Shown: piece after piece, positions 34,656 to 44,000 of the stretch
Layout: each line of letters starts with the position of its first letter
Position numbering within the stretch: the stretch's first letter is position 1
Source of the DNA: JAAYCI01 sp964370045
GTDB lineage: Bacteria > Bacillota > Clostridia > Oscillospirales > Ruminococcaceae
Direction: 5' to 3'
Length of the DNA: 64,000 nt
NCBI GenBank assembly: GCA_964370045.1
Contig: CAYJGZ010000003.1
Location: 1-64,000 of the forward strand
Translations under genes and position numbers: made by a program
The notes under the pieces: model-generated
What the model was told of the DNA's origin: nothing
Databases searched by the model: none
What the model saw: the letters and a program-made list of their open reading frames with translations, nothing else

Positions 34656-36293
34656 ATGGCCGACATTTTGAAAATAAGCACCCCTTTAGTGGAAAAAATG
34701 CCGGTGCAAGCCGCACGTCCCACCGCAGACCCTTCCATGCCCTTCAACCTCTCCGACGTGACACGTGTGGCACACCCCAGCGATACCTCACAGCTATTGC
34801 AGCAAAACACAGGAATGATTGCCGGGGATGCACGGCCTAAAATCCTTGAAAACCTGCTCAAGGACCCCTCTGTTACCGCCAGCACTATCCGCAATATTTA
34901 TGTTTTGCAGGAAATTATCCGCCTGCTACCCGCAAACAACACCGCCCTCACCAAGGAAATTCAGCAGCTTTTTGACATGCTGTTGCTTCGTCCAGAGGAC
35001 CTTGCGGGTGAGCTTGGGCGCCAAGAGCAAAACACCACGCTATTCAAAGGCGAGGTGTTTGATATGTTGCGGGGGTTACTTGCGCAAAACGCAAACCGCC
35101 CCGAGGTGGTAAACGGCATCGGCGTTTTATTAAAAGGGTTAAACGCAACACTCACCCAGCGGGATGCGCTGGATAGCGTTTCCAACAATCTTGCGTTTTT
35201 ATCCGAAAGCCTTTCCTCCAGCAGCCGCCTCAGCGAAAAGCTCAACGAGCTTGTGCTGGCTTTTCGTGCACCCGATGCAATAGAAAACTTCACCGAAAAC
35301 AAAGCTCAGGTTCTGAGCGTTTTGAAGGAGATAGAGGCAAGCGTGCTTTTCAGCCCAAAGCTTGAAAAGATTTTGCCGCTTGTGATATACAATTTATCAC
35401 GTTACAACGATAATGCAGATTTTTTGCCGGGTGCACTCTCCTACCTTTTGAACAACTTAGATGCAAGCGCCGACAAAGCAGGGCTTGTAACTAAATTACA
35501 GGATTTTTTAGACAAATTCACTCTTTCCGTAATGGGCAGAAGCGCTCAGCCGGACGCACCACCTGCCGGCACACCGAGCGAGGTGGCACTTGCCATGTCT
35601 GCCGAGGCAAACGCCTCCGCCCTTGCCGGCCCTGCGCAGGGACAGGCAGACACAGGCTCGAGTGTTGCGGATGCGTTGTCGCTTTTGGCTCAAAATGAAG
35701 CCACCGCAACACTTGCCACCACCGCCACGGGACACGCCGCCTCTTTGATGCAAGCAGAGCAGGCACAAAGCCGTGTGATGGATGCGCTCTCAAAGCTTCT
35801 CGGAAAAAGTGCAGAGAACGAGGACCTCACGCTACTTAGCGGAGACAAGGTGGAGAAAATAGTGCACAGCCTTTTGTCCAGCCCCTCAAACTTCACCCCG
35901 CTTTTGCACTTCGTTTTACCCGTTGAACAAAACGGCCTACACGCTTTTGCGGAAATATGGATAGACCCAAACGCCGAGGCGGAAACAGGCGCACGCAACA
36001 CAGGCGGCACAGCGGACAACCTGCACATGCTTTTGGTTTTCGATGTGGAGAGCCTGGGCCGCTTTGAGGCAGAGCTGTATGTTCAGGACAAGCGCATAGC
36101 CATGAACCTCATGTGTCCACCCGCCTACACCGAGACTTTCAAGGGCATCACCTCTTCCATACGGCAGGTTGTGTCCAACATAGGCTACGGCTTTGAGACC
36201 ATAAAAGTAAGCAGTTTGGAGCGCACCCACAGCCTGATGGATGTGTTTACCGACCTGCCGCACAGAAGGACGGGCATAGATGTCAAAATTTGA
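34656..36293 (+). CDS. FliK-like (YlqG-type) hook-length control-related protein
   Basis: A 545-residue, mostly alpha-helical, Ala/Leu-rich protein. The C-terminal 140 residues resemble the Flg_hook/FliK C-domain (LHFVLPVEQNGLHAFAEIWI, LLVFDVESLGRFEAELYV). In Bacillus the ylqG-ylqH pair has the same order: a FliK-like protein overlapping a small FlhB C-terminal-like protein. The role in flagella or another export system is not established. AAGGAGAG precedes the ATG, which replaces an ATG 25 codons earlier without a site. The stop overlaps the next start by 14 bases. Confidence 0.7.
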   Translation: MADILKISTPLVEKMPVQAARPTADPSMPFNLSDVTRVAHPSDTSQLLQQNTGMIAGDARPKILENLLKDPSVTASTIRNIYVLQEIIRLLPANNTALTKEIQQLFDMLLLRPEDLAGELGRQEQNTTLFKGEVFDMLRGLLAQNANRPEVVNGIGVLLKGLNATLTQRDALDSVSNNLAFLSESLSSSSRLSEKLNELVLAFRAPDAIENFTENKAQVLSVLKEIEASVLFSPKLEKILPLVIYNLSRYNDNADFLPGALSYLLNNLDASADKAGLVTKLQDFLDKFTLSVMGRSAQPDAPPAGTPSEVALAMSAEANASALAGPAQGQADTGSSVADALSLLAQNEATATLATTATGHAASLMQAEQAQSRVMDALSKLLGKSAENEDLTLLSGDKVEKIVHSLLSSPSNFTPLLHFVLPVEQNGLHAFAEIWIDPNAEAETGARNTGGTADNLHMLLVFDVESLGRFEAELYVQDKRIAMNLMCPPAYTETFKGITSSIRQVVSNIGYGFETIKVSSLERTHSLMDVFTDLPHRRTGIDVKI

Positions 36294-36666
36294 AAACAAG
36301 CAAAAAAAAGGTGCGGGCAAAAGCAAGGCGGTAGCGCTTCGATACAGGATAAGCGAGGACGCCTCACCCGTGGTTATCGCCAGCGGCTACGGCACTGTGG
36401 CGGATAAAATAGTGGGTATTGCGGAGGAAAAGGGCATACCTGTGTTTAAGGACGATTCAACAGCAAGTATGCTGTGTATGTTAGAAGTAGGGCGCAACAT
36501 CCCACCCGAGCTTTACGAGGTAATTGCTGCCATATATATGCAGATACTTTCCGCATCACAAGAGATACTGGGCACATCCTCCCAAAGCGCAGATACCCCT
36601 CGTAGCGCAGAGCAAATACGTGCACAGCTGGAACACGCGCGAAACGCCATCTCTCCCGAAAAGTAA
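36280..36666 (+). CDS. FlhB C-terminal-domain-like protein (YlqH-type)
   Basis: A 128-residue soluble protein like the cytoplasmic domain of FlhB/EscU (VALRYRISEDASPVVIASGYGTVADKIVGIAEEKGIPVFKDDS). Residues 1-20 are Lys-rich. The NPTH autocleavage site of true FlhB is absent, as in YlqH/FlhB2 proteins. It may bind the preceding FliK-like protein as a substrate-specificity partner. The start codon lies within the end of that gene, so the two are coupled. The C-terminal 30 residues are polar and likely flexible. Confidence 0.85.
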   Translation: MSKFENKQKKGAGKSKAVALRYRISEDASPVVIASGYGTVADKIVGIAEEKGIPVFKDDSTASMLCMLEVGRNIPPELYEVIAAIYMQILSASQEILGTSSQSADTPRSAEQIRAQLEHARNAISPEK

Positions 36667-36786
36667 CAGCGCGCTATATGAGCACTGCCCAACATACCAC
36701 AACCACGCATTTCTTTGTGTTCCACCGTAAATATTTCCACCCCACATGTCCATCAATATTTCTTGTGCACACAACACACTAAATGC

Positions 36787-36816
36787 TTGTGTAACTGTGT
36801 CTTTTTTTGCTATAAT
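36787..36816 (+). promoter_or_regulatory. possible promoter of the ComFB-like gene
   Basis: TTGTGT, 18 bases, TATAAT, about 115 bases before the ComFB start. The intervening leader has no clear hairpin. Confidence 0.5.
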
Positions 36817-36930
36817 ATAGGTGAAGCTGCCACACATGTTTTTGGCTGTGCTTTTTTATACATACAAAGTGTACAGCACTGCCCTGTGTCATATGAAAAT
36901 CTCGGCGCAACGCTTGGAGTGTGATTTGCG

Positions 36931-37212
36931 ATGGTTCAGAATTATATGGAGACACTTGTGGACAATGTCCTTACGGATGAGTTTGCGTCTCATCCGGAAA
37001 AGTACCAGGCAATTTGCAAGTGTTCACGTTGTATTTCCATTATAAAGTCGGCCGCACTAAACAACTTGAAGCCGTTTTATGTCACCAGCCTAACCGGTGA
37101 GGTTTTTGGCGAGTTTCAGTACAAAGCAAAACAGCACATGACAGATGTTTTGGTAGCCGTTGGCCGGGGAATAGATGAGCTTATGCGCTTTGAAGAGCCA
37201 CACAAATTGTAG
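36931..37212 (+). CDS. ComFB-family protein
   Basis: A 93-residue protein: helix MVQNYMETLVDNVLTDE, a zinc-type CKCSRC at residues 29-34, then the ComFB signature AALNNLKPFYVTSLTGEVFGEF and helix QHMTDVLVAVGRGIDEL. Bacillus ComFB is a late competence gene product of unknown role; cyanobacterial ComFB proteins have been reported as cyclic-dinucleotide receptors. Here it stands between FlhB-like and PilZ genes, which fits a signalling role better than DNA uptake. That link is inference. Confidence 0.85.
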   Translation: MVQNYMETLVDNVLTDEFASHPEKYQAICKCSRCISIIKSAALNNLKPFYVTSLTGEVFGEFQYKAKQHMTDVLVAVGRGIDELMRFEEPHKL

Positions 37213-37344
37213 CGCTGTCATTGCGTAGCAGCCGCCCTGCAAGTTCACTTGCTTTGCAAGATTTTCTACGATGTCTTCCACCCATCACAGCCACACCGAC
37301 CAATTCTATTTCCGCCATTTAGGCGATTATAAGCGAGGTACTAT

Positions 37345-38049
37345 ATGCTGGCCATTCCACAAGAATACCTTGATGCCACCTGTGAAGTTAAGAGCATGGA
37401 GAACGAAACTTTAACAGTGGCACGCATTATAAAAATAGATTTTGATGCGCTGGAGCTCGCCGCTCCCGCAGGCACACGTATGCCGCTTTTGCAGTATCGT
37501 ATGCCTGTAAAGCTTTTTGCTCATTCGAGAAAGTTGGAAATGCGTATTCTTGTGGGCGCAATATACCTCTCCACCGAGAATTTTTTGCGTGCAGAGGAAG
37601 TGCGCCCGCTTCAAAACTTTGAGCGACGGGGAGCTTTTCGTGTAAACACAAATGTGAATGCACATCTTTCTCCCGTACTCACAGAGGAGGAGCAGGCCAA
37701 GCTTGACTTACGCCTAAAGGATGCCAGCCCGCAAGAAGCTATTCAGATTTCGCAGGAGGGCAGGATGGACGTGTGCGTGATGGATATAAGCCTCACCGGG
37801 CTTCGTCTGCAATCGGGCACTCCGCTTACTGTCGGCTCCCACTTTTTTGTGGATTTTAAGTTGCTTGATTCCATCATAAACCTATGCTTACGTGTGCAGC
37901 GTATTGTAACCGCCCCCAACGGGGACACACATTACGGGTGCATATTCTTTGATTTCACCGAAAAGCAGATGGACGTACTTTGTAAAGAGCTTTTTCAGCT
38001 ACAACGCTTTGAGAAAAAGCGCCGCATGAACGCCCTTGGCGCACTATAG
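37345..38049 (+). CDS. PilZ-domain c-di-GMP receptor
   Basis: A 234-residue protein with an N-terminal YcgR-like beta domain (about 1-95) and a C-terminal PilZ domain. The c-di-GMP-binding residues are present: ERRGAFRV near 97 (RxxxR) and DISLTGLRL near 150 (DxSxxG). An insertion of about 40 residues separates the two motifs. Proteins of this layout (YpfA/YcgR type) brake flagellar motors or tune surface behaviour when c-di-GMP rises. It is followed after 47 bases by the FtsA-like gene. Confidence 0.88.
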   Translation: MLAIPQEYLDATCEVKSMENETLTVARIIKIDFDALELAAPAGTRMPLLQYRMPVKLFAHSRKLEMRILVGAIYLSTENFLRAEEVRPLQNFERRGAFRVNTNVNAHLSPVLTEEEQAKLDLRLKDASPQEAIQISQEGRMDVCVMDISLTGLRLQSGTPLTVGSHFFVDFKLLDSIINLCLRVQRIVTAPNGDTHYGCIFFDFTEKQMDVLCKELFQLQRFEKKRRMNALGAL

Positions 38050-38096
38050 TTGCAAACGTACGTTTTCACAACCCAAATCGGGAGGTACAAGCGCTT

Positions 38097-40745
38097 TTGG
38101 AAACCCATATGCCCGTAAGGGATGATTTGATTTTTGTGCTGGACATAGGCACCCGCAGTGTAGTAGGCATTGCCGGCTACAAGCAGGGTGGGCTTTTTGT
38201 TGTGGAACATTCCGAGTCCCGCCTACACTCCCGCCGTGCCATGATAGATGGGCAGATAGAGGATATTGAGCAGGTGGCGCAGGTGGCGCAGGAGGTAAAG
38301 CTTGCCATCGAGCAAAAGCTGAATGTCAGCTTTAAGCGCGTGAGTGTTGCCGCAGCGGGTCGCTCGCTAAAAACCTGTCGTGCTACCGTAAAAACAGAAT
38401 TTTCTTCGCCCACCGTCATCACCGCACCGTTTGTGTACCAAATAGAAAACGATGCGCTCATGGCCGCACGAGGCGAGCTGCAGCAGGACGATATATCATA
38501 TTTTTGTGCAGGATATTCGGTGGTGCGCTACTTGTTGGACGACTATCCCTTTTCCACAGCAATAGGCCACAAAGCGAGCCATGTGCAAGTGGAAGTAATT
38601 GCCACTTTCCTGCCGGCTGAAGTGGTGGAAAGCCTGCGCCGTTGTATGCAGATGCTGGGGCTGGAAATAGACACCATGACGCTGGAGCCTATTGCGGCCA
38701 TGCGTGCCGTTGTGCCGCAGGACATCCGCCTTTTGAATTTGGCTCTGGTGGATGTGGGCGCAGGCACATCGGATATTGCGCTGTCCGCAAACGGCACTGT
38801 GGCAGGATACACCATGGCCACCGTTGCGGGCGACGAGATTACAGAGGCGCTTATCCGAAGCCATCTTGTGGACTTTCAAACAGCAGAGCGCTTAAAATCC
38901 GCTGTAAGCAGTCAGGAATCCATAGAGTTTGAGGATATTTTAGGCTTTTCGCAAACGGCAAGCGCACAAGAGCTAAAGCAAAGCATGTTACCTGCCGTGC
39001 AGACACTTGCGCAGGTGGTTGCCGAGCGAATTATCGAAGCAAACGGCGGCTGCCCCACTGCGGTATTTTTGGTTGGCGGCGGCTCCATGACCCCCGACTT
39101 CCCAAAACTTCTTGCCGAGGAGATGGGCCTTGCCCACAACAAGGTTGCTCTTGCAGGCACTCGCTTTTCGGGCAGAGTTTTGAACGAGGGTTCGGGGCTG
39201 GACGGCCCACTTTACGCCACACCTGTGGGCATTGCGCTTATTGCGGCGGACAACGCCGATGTACAGGGTGCTTCCGTAAATGTAAATGGGCAAAGGGTAC
39301 GCCTTTTCACCACTTCAGAGACACGTGTCATGGACGCACTGCTTTTGGCAGGGTATCGCTATTCCGATTTGATGGGGCGCTACGGTCGCCCGCTGACGTT
39401 TGTGCTAAATGGTGTTCCCACCATCAAAAGAGGCGGCATGTACACCTCTGCCGAGCTTTTGATAAACGGACAGTCCGCAAGCCTGTCCGCCACCGTCAAA
39501 AAGGACGATGTGATAGAGCTTACCCCTGCTGTATGCGGCGAGGATGCCACTGCACAGGTTTGTGAATATGCCGAAAATACGCCATTTATCACAGTACATC
39601 TAAACGGCGAGCAGCTTATGGCCGGGCTTGTTATTCGCATAAACGGCCAGCCCGTATCACCCGATGCGCCCATATTCGAGCACGATTTAGTAGAGGTGTT
39701 TACCCTTATCACTGCGGGTGAACTATGCAAGGCGGCGGGCTTTTCCCCCGATGGTAAAACACTTTTAATAAATGATAAGCCCTCCGACTCAAAGCATATC
39801 TTAAAGCAGGGTGATGTGATAGACTGCCCCGATAGCGACAAAGCCGAGCCTACGGCGGCACACCAGCCGAATGTTCCACTAATGAAGCGCGTCGCCCCAC
39901 CAAAGCCTCCCTCTCAAAAGGATGCTTCGCCCGAGCAAAGTGCTTCATCCACACATGATGTTCCCTCTGCGGAGGGCGCACCATCCGCATCTCAGGATGG
40001 GCTCTCCCTCGTTACGAAGACTACCGTTTTTGTCTCTCACGACGTCGGTGCTCCGATATCCGCAGAGCTTAACACGGATAAAAACGCTTCTTCAAGCACC
40101 CAAAACACAGATGATGTATCGTCTTTTTCACCCCTTGGTGCGAACAGGACAGAACCGTTTGATGCCCCGATTTCGGATGATGTGGATGTTTCTTTGGAAG
40201 TGCCGAAAGTTTCCGATGGTATGGATGCACCGCAAGCTTCTGCGCAGATACTTGCGGACGACACTGACGCATCCTGCGACATTTCCAAAAGCATGAATAG
40301 CAGTGTCGATGATACATCGGAGGAAGCGGCCGCCAGCACCCCCATCGAGCCTGCTGAAATTTCCTCACAAAACGCCGAGGATGACACGCCCAAAGCGAAT
40401 GCTGACAACACCGATGCAGGCACAGAGAAAGTTTCCGATTCTTTGGAAGAGGCTGATAATTCCGAGGAACTTGATGCCTCAAATGAGGAGCAAGCCACCC
40501 TATCCACCTCCTTTTCAGGCCGCAGCCTTCGTATCGAGCTAAATGGCAAAACGGTAGTGCTACCCCCAAAAGGCGACGGCACTTCACATCTTTTAATGGA
40601 TATGCTTACGCTTGTGGATATGGACTTGCGCTCGCCCAAAGGTATGCCACTGATACAAATAAACGGCAAGGAAGCACCATTTCAAGAGCCACTTATCAAC
40701 GGAGATGTCGTGACCATAGGCTGGCGTGAAGGTTTCTCTGTTTAG
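38097..40745 (+). CDS. large FtsA-like actin-fold ATPase with extra C-terminal domains
   Basis: An 882-residue protein, about twice the length of FtsA. Residues 5-395 form an actin/FtsA fold: phosphate 1 FVLDIGTRSVVGIAG, the 1C-like RAMIDGQIEDIEQV, phosphate 2 ALVDVGAGTSDIALS, adenosine motif FLVGGGSMTPDF. After it come two beta-grasp-like segments (about 400-495 and 500-580), an acidic Ser/Thr-rich disordered stretch (about 600-800), and a final small beta domain. It lacks the amphipathic C-terminal helix of FtsA. A start at TTG with GGGAGG 11 bases upstream is the best available. It lies among motility/signalling genes, not with ftsZ, so it may polarise or scaffold another machine. Confidence 0.75.
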   Translation: METHMPVRDDLIFVLDIGTRSVVGIAGYKQGGLFVVEHSESRLHSRRAMIDGQIEDIEQVAQVAQEVKLAIEQKLNVSFKRVSVAAAGRSLKTCRATVKTEFSSPTVITAPFVYQIENDALMAARGELQQDDISYFCAGYSVVRYLLDDYPFSTAIGHKASHVQVEVIATFLPAEVVESLRRCMQMLGLEIDTMTLEPIAAMRAVVPQDIRLLNLALVDVGAGTSDIALSANGTVAGYTMATVAGDEITEALIRSHLVDFQTAERLKSAVSSQESIEFEDILGFSQTASAQELKQSMLPAVQTLAQVVAERIIEANGGCPTAVFLVGGGSMTPDFPKLLAEEMGLAHNKVALAGTRFSGRVLNEGSGLDGPLYATPVGIALIAADNADVQGASVNVNGQRVRLFTTSETRVMDALLLAGYRYSDLMGRYGRPLTFVLNGVPTIKRGGMYTSAELLINGQSASLSATVKKDDVIELTPAVCGEDATAQVCEYAENTPFITVHLNGEQLMAGLVIRINGQPVSPDAPIFEHDLVEVFTLITAGELCKAAGFSPDGKTLLINDKPSDSKHILKQGDVIDCPDSDKAEPTAAHQPNVPLMKRVAPPKPPSQKDASPEQSASSTHDVPSAEGAPSASQDGLSLVTKTTVFVSHDVGAPISAELNTDKNASSSTQNTDDVSSFSPLGANRTEPFDAPISDDVDVSLEVPKVSDGMDAPQASAQILADDTDASCDISKSMNSSVDDTSEEAAASTPIEPAEISSQNAEDDTPKANADNTDAGTEKVSDSLEEADNSEELDASNEEQATLSTSFSGRSLRIELNGKTVVLPPKGDGTSHLLMDMLTLVDMDLRSPKGMPLIQINGKEAPFQEPLINGDVVTIGWREGFSV

Positions 40746-41047
40746 TTATACCGGGGTGGTATGTTCCCTTGGATACTTTTCAAAGTTTCACATATATTCG
40801 GCTTAATTTTTGTGTGTTTATACAATTTTTTCAGTAGCATAATTTGCCATCACAATTATATGTTATTCCTATAGCATATTGCTGAAAATGGTGCTATACT
40901 TAATCTATGTAACATCGGCTGTATCTTCAATAAAAAACTTGCTTTGTGCGAGCGTGGCAAGAGTACCTTATTGTTGATTCACAAAGTGGAGTCCATCGCA
41001 TTTAGTAGCGGGGACATCTTGACCTAAGTCATAGGAGGGTTTTGCGC
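40746..41047. other. 302-base region upstream of cheV
   Basis: AT-rich, with an extended -10 (TGCTATACT at 40892-40900) but no clear -35, giving a leader of about 140 bases for cheV. No sigma-D promoter was recognised and no small ORF with a ribosome site was found. Confidence 0.4.
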
Positions 41048-41989
41048 ATGAGTGCGAAGGCTGATATTTTGCTGGAATCCGGAACCAATGAGCTTGGTAT
41101 TCTGGAGTTTATGATTGATGGTAACCTTTTTGGCATAAACGTGGCCAAAGTAAAGGAAATCATGAAATTTGAACCGGTGAACCCAATGCAAAAGTCCAAC
41201 CCAAATGTAGAGGGTGTGTTCAAGCCTCGTGACGAGGTAATCACCGTTATAGACCTCTCTTTCTATCTTGGGCTTGGAAAGAGCGAGCACCCTGATTACG
41301 ATGTATTTGTGGTGACAAACTTCAGCCAAGAAAGCTATGCTTTTCATGTGCACAAGGTGGTGGGTATATCTCGAATTTCTTGGGCCAACCTTCAAAAGCC
41401 GGACGAGATTATATACGGCGGGGTAGACGGCATTGCCACGGCTATTGCCGAATATGACGGCAGGCTGATAACTATCTTGGACTTTGAGAAAATCATCACC
41501 GAAATAAACCCCGACAGTGGCATAAACCTTGCAGACATCGACCAGCTGGGCACACGTGCAGAAAACCGCTCGCTTATTTTGCACGTGGAGGACTCGATGC
41601 TACTTAGCCGCCTTGTTGTGGACGGTCTTGCAAAGGCAGGCTACACAAACATCATCAAGGCAAAAAATGGCCAAGAGGCGTGGGACTATCTGAACTCACT
41701 CAAGGACAAGGGCAGGCCTGCACACCAGCAGGTGGCTTGCATGATTACAGACATTGAGATGCCTGTAATGGACGGCCATCACCTCATCAAGCTGATGAAT
41801 GCGGACGATGACCTTAAAAAGATACCCATCGCCATCTTCTCCTCGCTCATAAACGACCAGCTTTTGGAAGTAGGCAGGAAGCTTGGCGCCGCAGGCCAGT
41901 TCTCAAAGCCGGAGCTGTTCCAGCTCATTCAGTTTGTGGACAGCCTTTTGGGTAACAGCGGTATTTCCGCAAACACCTTCGGTTTTTAG
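41048..41989 (+). CDS. cheV: chemotaxis coupling protein CheV
   Basis: A 313-residue fusion of CheW (about 10-150; LEFMIDGNLFGINVAKVKEIM, GVFKPRDEVITVIDLSFYLG) and a REC domain (about 175-300; ILHVEDSMLLSRLVV, phospho-Asp in ACMITDIEMPVMDG, conserved Lys in GQFSKPELF). It couples receptors to CheA and helps adaptation when phosphorylated. ATG at 41048 with GGAGG nine bases upstream is preferred to the TTG six bases earlier. It is separated from the main che operon by 7 kb and lies on the other strand. Confidence 0.95.
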   Translation: MSAKADILLESGTNELGILEFMIDGNLFGINVAKVKEIMKFEPVNPMQKSNPNVEGVFKPRDEVITVIDLSFYLGLGKSEHPDYDVFVVTNFSQESYAFHVHKVVGISRISWANLQKPDEIIYGGVDGIATAIAEYDGRLITILDFEKIITEINPDSGINLADIDQLGTRAENRSLILHVEDSMLLSRLVVDGLAKAGYTNIIKAKNGQEAWDYLNSLKDKGRPAHQQVACMITDIEMPVMDGHHLIKLMNADDDLKKIPIAIFSSLINDQLLEVGRKLGAAGQFSKPELFQLIQFVDSLLGNSGISANTFGF

Positions 41990-42159
41990 GTTTTACGTTT
42001 TTTGTGGCGTTTCTGCGTTTTTACTGTGTGTGACCTTTTTCGCCACCGCTATTTTTCAAAGCTTTCTCGTGCCCAAATTTTAGAAGCATTAGTTTGTTGT
42101 CCTATTCTTAGGATGCTTTTATTTGTTTCTAATCCGCAACCAAGGAGGATACTTTCCGC

Positions 42160-43389
42160 ATGAGCGCCAATATTATTAGGCAACCTATTCTTGGCCCAAA
42201 CAGTGAGGCAATAGCTTACGAGCTTTTGTACGAGGACCGCGGTGTTTCCCTGTACAACCAACAGGATACGCTGGCCGCCAATATGATTGAGGATTTTTTG
42301 GTAGAGATGGATTCCGGACGCCTTTTGGAGAACAAGCAGGCGTTTATTACCTTTACCCCAAATCTCTTGGAAAAAGACATCCCTAAGATGTTTAATCCTG
42401 ATGGTTTGGTTATCCAAATTGAGGATAACATTTTAGTTCACCCTGTGGCACAAAGCCTTGTGGAGCAATACAAAAAGCAGGGCTATCCGGTGGCTATAAA
42501 AGGTTTTGAATTTTCCAGCCGTTATTTTGCTATTTTGGATATTGTGGACTACATAAAGCTAAATATGGCAAAGCCCAACCCCTCCATGAGTAGCATCATG
42601 AACATTGCCGAAACTTTCAAAAAGACGGTAATTGCGTATGGTGTAAATACAACAGAGATATTCGAGGCCGCAAAGGCTCTTGGTATCCAGTATATGCAGG
42701 GCAGTGCTGTGGCGGAGAGCATGTACCACACAGTGCCTCAGGTGGAACATCTACAGTCCAACTTTTTCCAGCTCATCATCGCTATCACAAAGGAAGAGCC
42801 GGATGTTGACGAGATTGCCAATATCATCTCACGAGATGTCACGCTTACATTTAGCCTGCTAAAGCTTGTCAACTCTGCTTATTTTGCCCTTCGCAACCCC
42901 GCCCGTAGCGTAAAGCAGGCTTTGGTTGTGCTGGGTGTGGGACAGCTGAAACAGTGGGTTTATCTGCTTTCTTTCAAAAACAGCGAGGGCAAAATACCCA
43001 CAGAGCTTATCAAGACAAGCTTCTTGCGAGGACAGTTCTGTCAAGAGCTTGCCCCCTATGCGCCAAACCTTCCCATCAACAAAAGCGAGACATACCTGCT
43101 TGGCATGTTCTCTACGCTCGGTCTTTTGATGGGCGTGCCTATGGAAGAGGTGCTCGAGCCGCTTCCCATTTCAGACGAGATTAAGCTTGCGCTTTTGCAG
43201 GGCGAGGGCGTGTGTGGCTCACTTTACCAGCTTGTACTAAAATACGGCAACGCCGACTGGAAGAGCATTGTACCCCTTGCGGATGATTTGGGCATTGACC
43301 ACAACATCGTGAGCCAAAAATATCTTGAGAGCGTCGAGTATGTAAACCGCATCTGGAACGACTTGATGAGCCCCTACTCTGCGGATTAG
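42160..43389 (+). CDS. EAL-HDOD signalling protein
   Basis: A 409-residue protein. The N-terminal half is an EAL-like domain (IIRQPILGPNSEAIAYELLYE), but the catalytic EAL is replaced by ELL and the DDFG loop by GFEF, so phosphodiesterase activity is unlikely. The C-terminal half is an HDOD domain (LQSNFFQLIIAITKEEPDVD, LLKLVNSAYFALRNPARSVKQALVVLG). YuxH-type proteins share this layout and act as c-di-GMP-responsive or scaffold proteins in motility. AAGGAGG lies upstream of the ATG. It follows cheV and ends at a strong terminator. Confidence 0.9.
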   Translation: MSANIIRQPILGPNSEAIAYELLYEDRGVSLYNQQDTLAANMIEDFLVEMDSGRLLENKQAFITFTPNLLEKDIPKMFNPDGLVIQIEDNILVHPVAQSLVEQYKKQGYPVAIKGFEFSSRYFAILDIVDYIKLNMAKPNPSMSSIMNIAETFKKTVIAYGVNTTEIFEAAKALGIQYMQGSAVAESMYHTVPQVEHLQSNFFQLIIAITKEEPDVDEIANIISRDVTLTFSLLKLVNSAYFALRNPARSVKQALVVLGVGQLKQWVYLLSFKNSEGKIPTELIKTSFLRGQFCQELAPYAPNLPINKSETYLLGMFSTLGLLMGVPMEEVLEPLPISDEIKLALLQGEGVCGSLYQLVLKYGNADWKSIVPLADDLGIDHNIVSQKYLESVEYVNRIWNDLMSPYSAD

Positions 43390-43456
43390 GTTTTGGGTGT
43401 TTACATTACAAAAAAGTTTATTTAACTTTTTAACATCAGCAAAATTATTATATTTG

Positions 43457-43490
43457 AAAAAGAGATGTGATTTTATCACATCTCTTTTTT
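43457..43490. terminator. bidirectional terminator between EAL-HDOD and the membrane protein gene
   Basis: AAAAAGAGATGTGA pairs with TCACATCTCTTTTTT, T-rich on both strands, between convergent genes. Confidence 0.9.
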
Positions 43491-43514
43491 TGTTGGGCAA
43501 GAATTTTACATATT

Positions 43515-44000
43515 TTATTCATCAATATTAAGCCTGTCATTTATCCTATCTTGCCTTTTGGTATTTATCCACGCTACCACTTTTAGCACAAGAAAAGTGC
43601 CTACAGTGGCGCTGATAAACGTCACAGCTGCAACCGCAATCGTATTTTGCACAATGGTGTCCTGCACGACATCACCATACTGATAATAATTTTGCACCGT
43701 ATTTATCACAGCTACTGTGGCACCTGCAATCAAGCTTTGAACTATCATCAGCACCTTGCTGCGCTTGCTGTTTGAAAGGTTCAGGTCATTTCCTTTCAAG
43801 ACATTGGCAACAAGAATATAAAAGGACATAGCTAAGACAATAACCAGCTCAACTAAATACTGTGAAAGTGGCGCATTAAACACAAATTGCTGCACGAGCA
43901 CCGAAACCCACAGCAAAAGCCACACCAGCGCAAACCCATCACTTTGAATTTTTCTTTTGGCCGAAACCACTCGCTCGTCCTTAACCATTTTGTTGTTCAT
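43515..44000 (-). CDS. four-helix membrane protein paired with an XRE regulator
   Basis: A 161-residue protein with four predicted membrane helices (FALVWLLLWVSVLVQQFVF, YLVELVIVLAMSFYILVANVL, VLMIVQSLIAGATVAVI, TIAVAAVTFISATVGTFLVL) and charged ends. It resembles the small membrane proteins found next to compact XRE regulators in Firmicutes (the DUF6773 kind), but I am not certain of the family. Its ATG lies 20 bases inside the preceding regulator gene with GGGAGG six bases upstream, so they form one operon. Confidence 0.75.
   Translation of the reverse strand: MNNKMVKDERVVSAKRKIQSDGFALVWLLLWVSVLVQQFVFNAPLSQYLVELVIVLAMSFYILVANVLKGNDLNLSNSKRSKVLMIVQSLIAGATVAVINTVQNYYQYGDVVQDTIVQNTIAVAAVTFISATVGTFLVLKVVAWINTKRQDRINDRLNIDE

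Noticed and set aside
29201..43389. Sigma-D (sigma-28) flagellar promoters for the chemotaxis genes
   Set aside because: I looked for TAAA-N15-GCCGATAT upstream of cheA, the FliK-like gene and cheV and found no convincing match.
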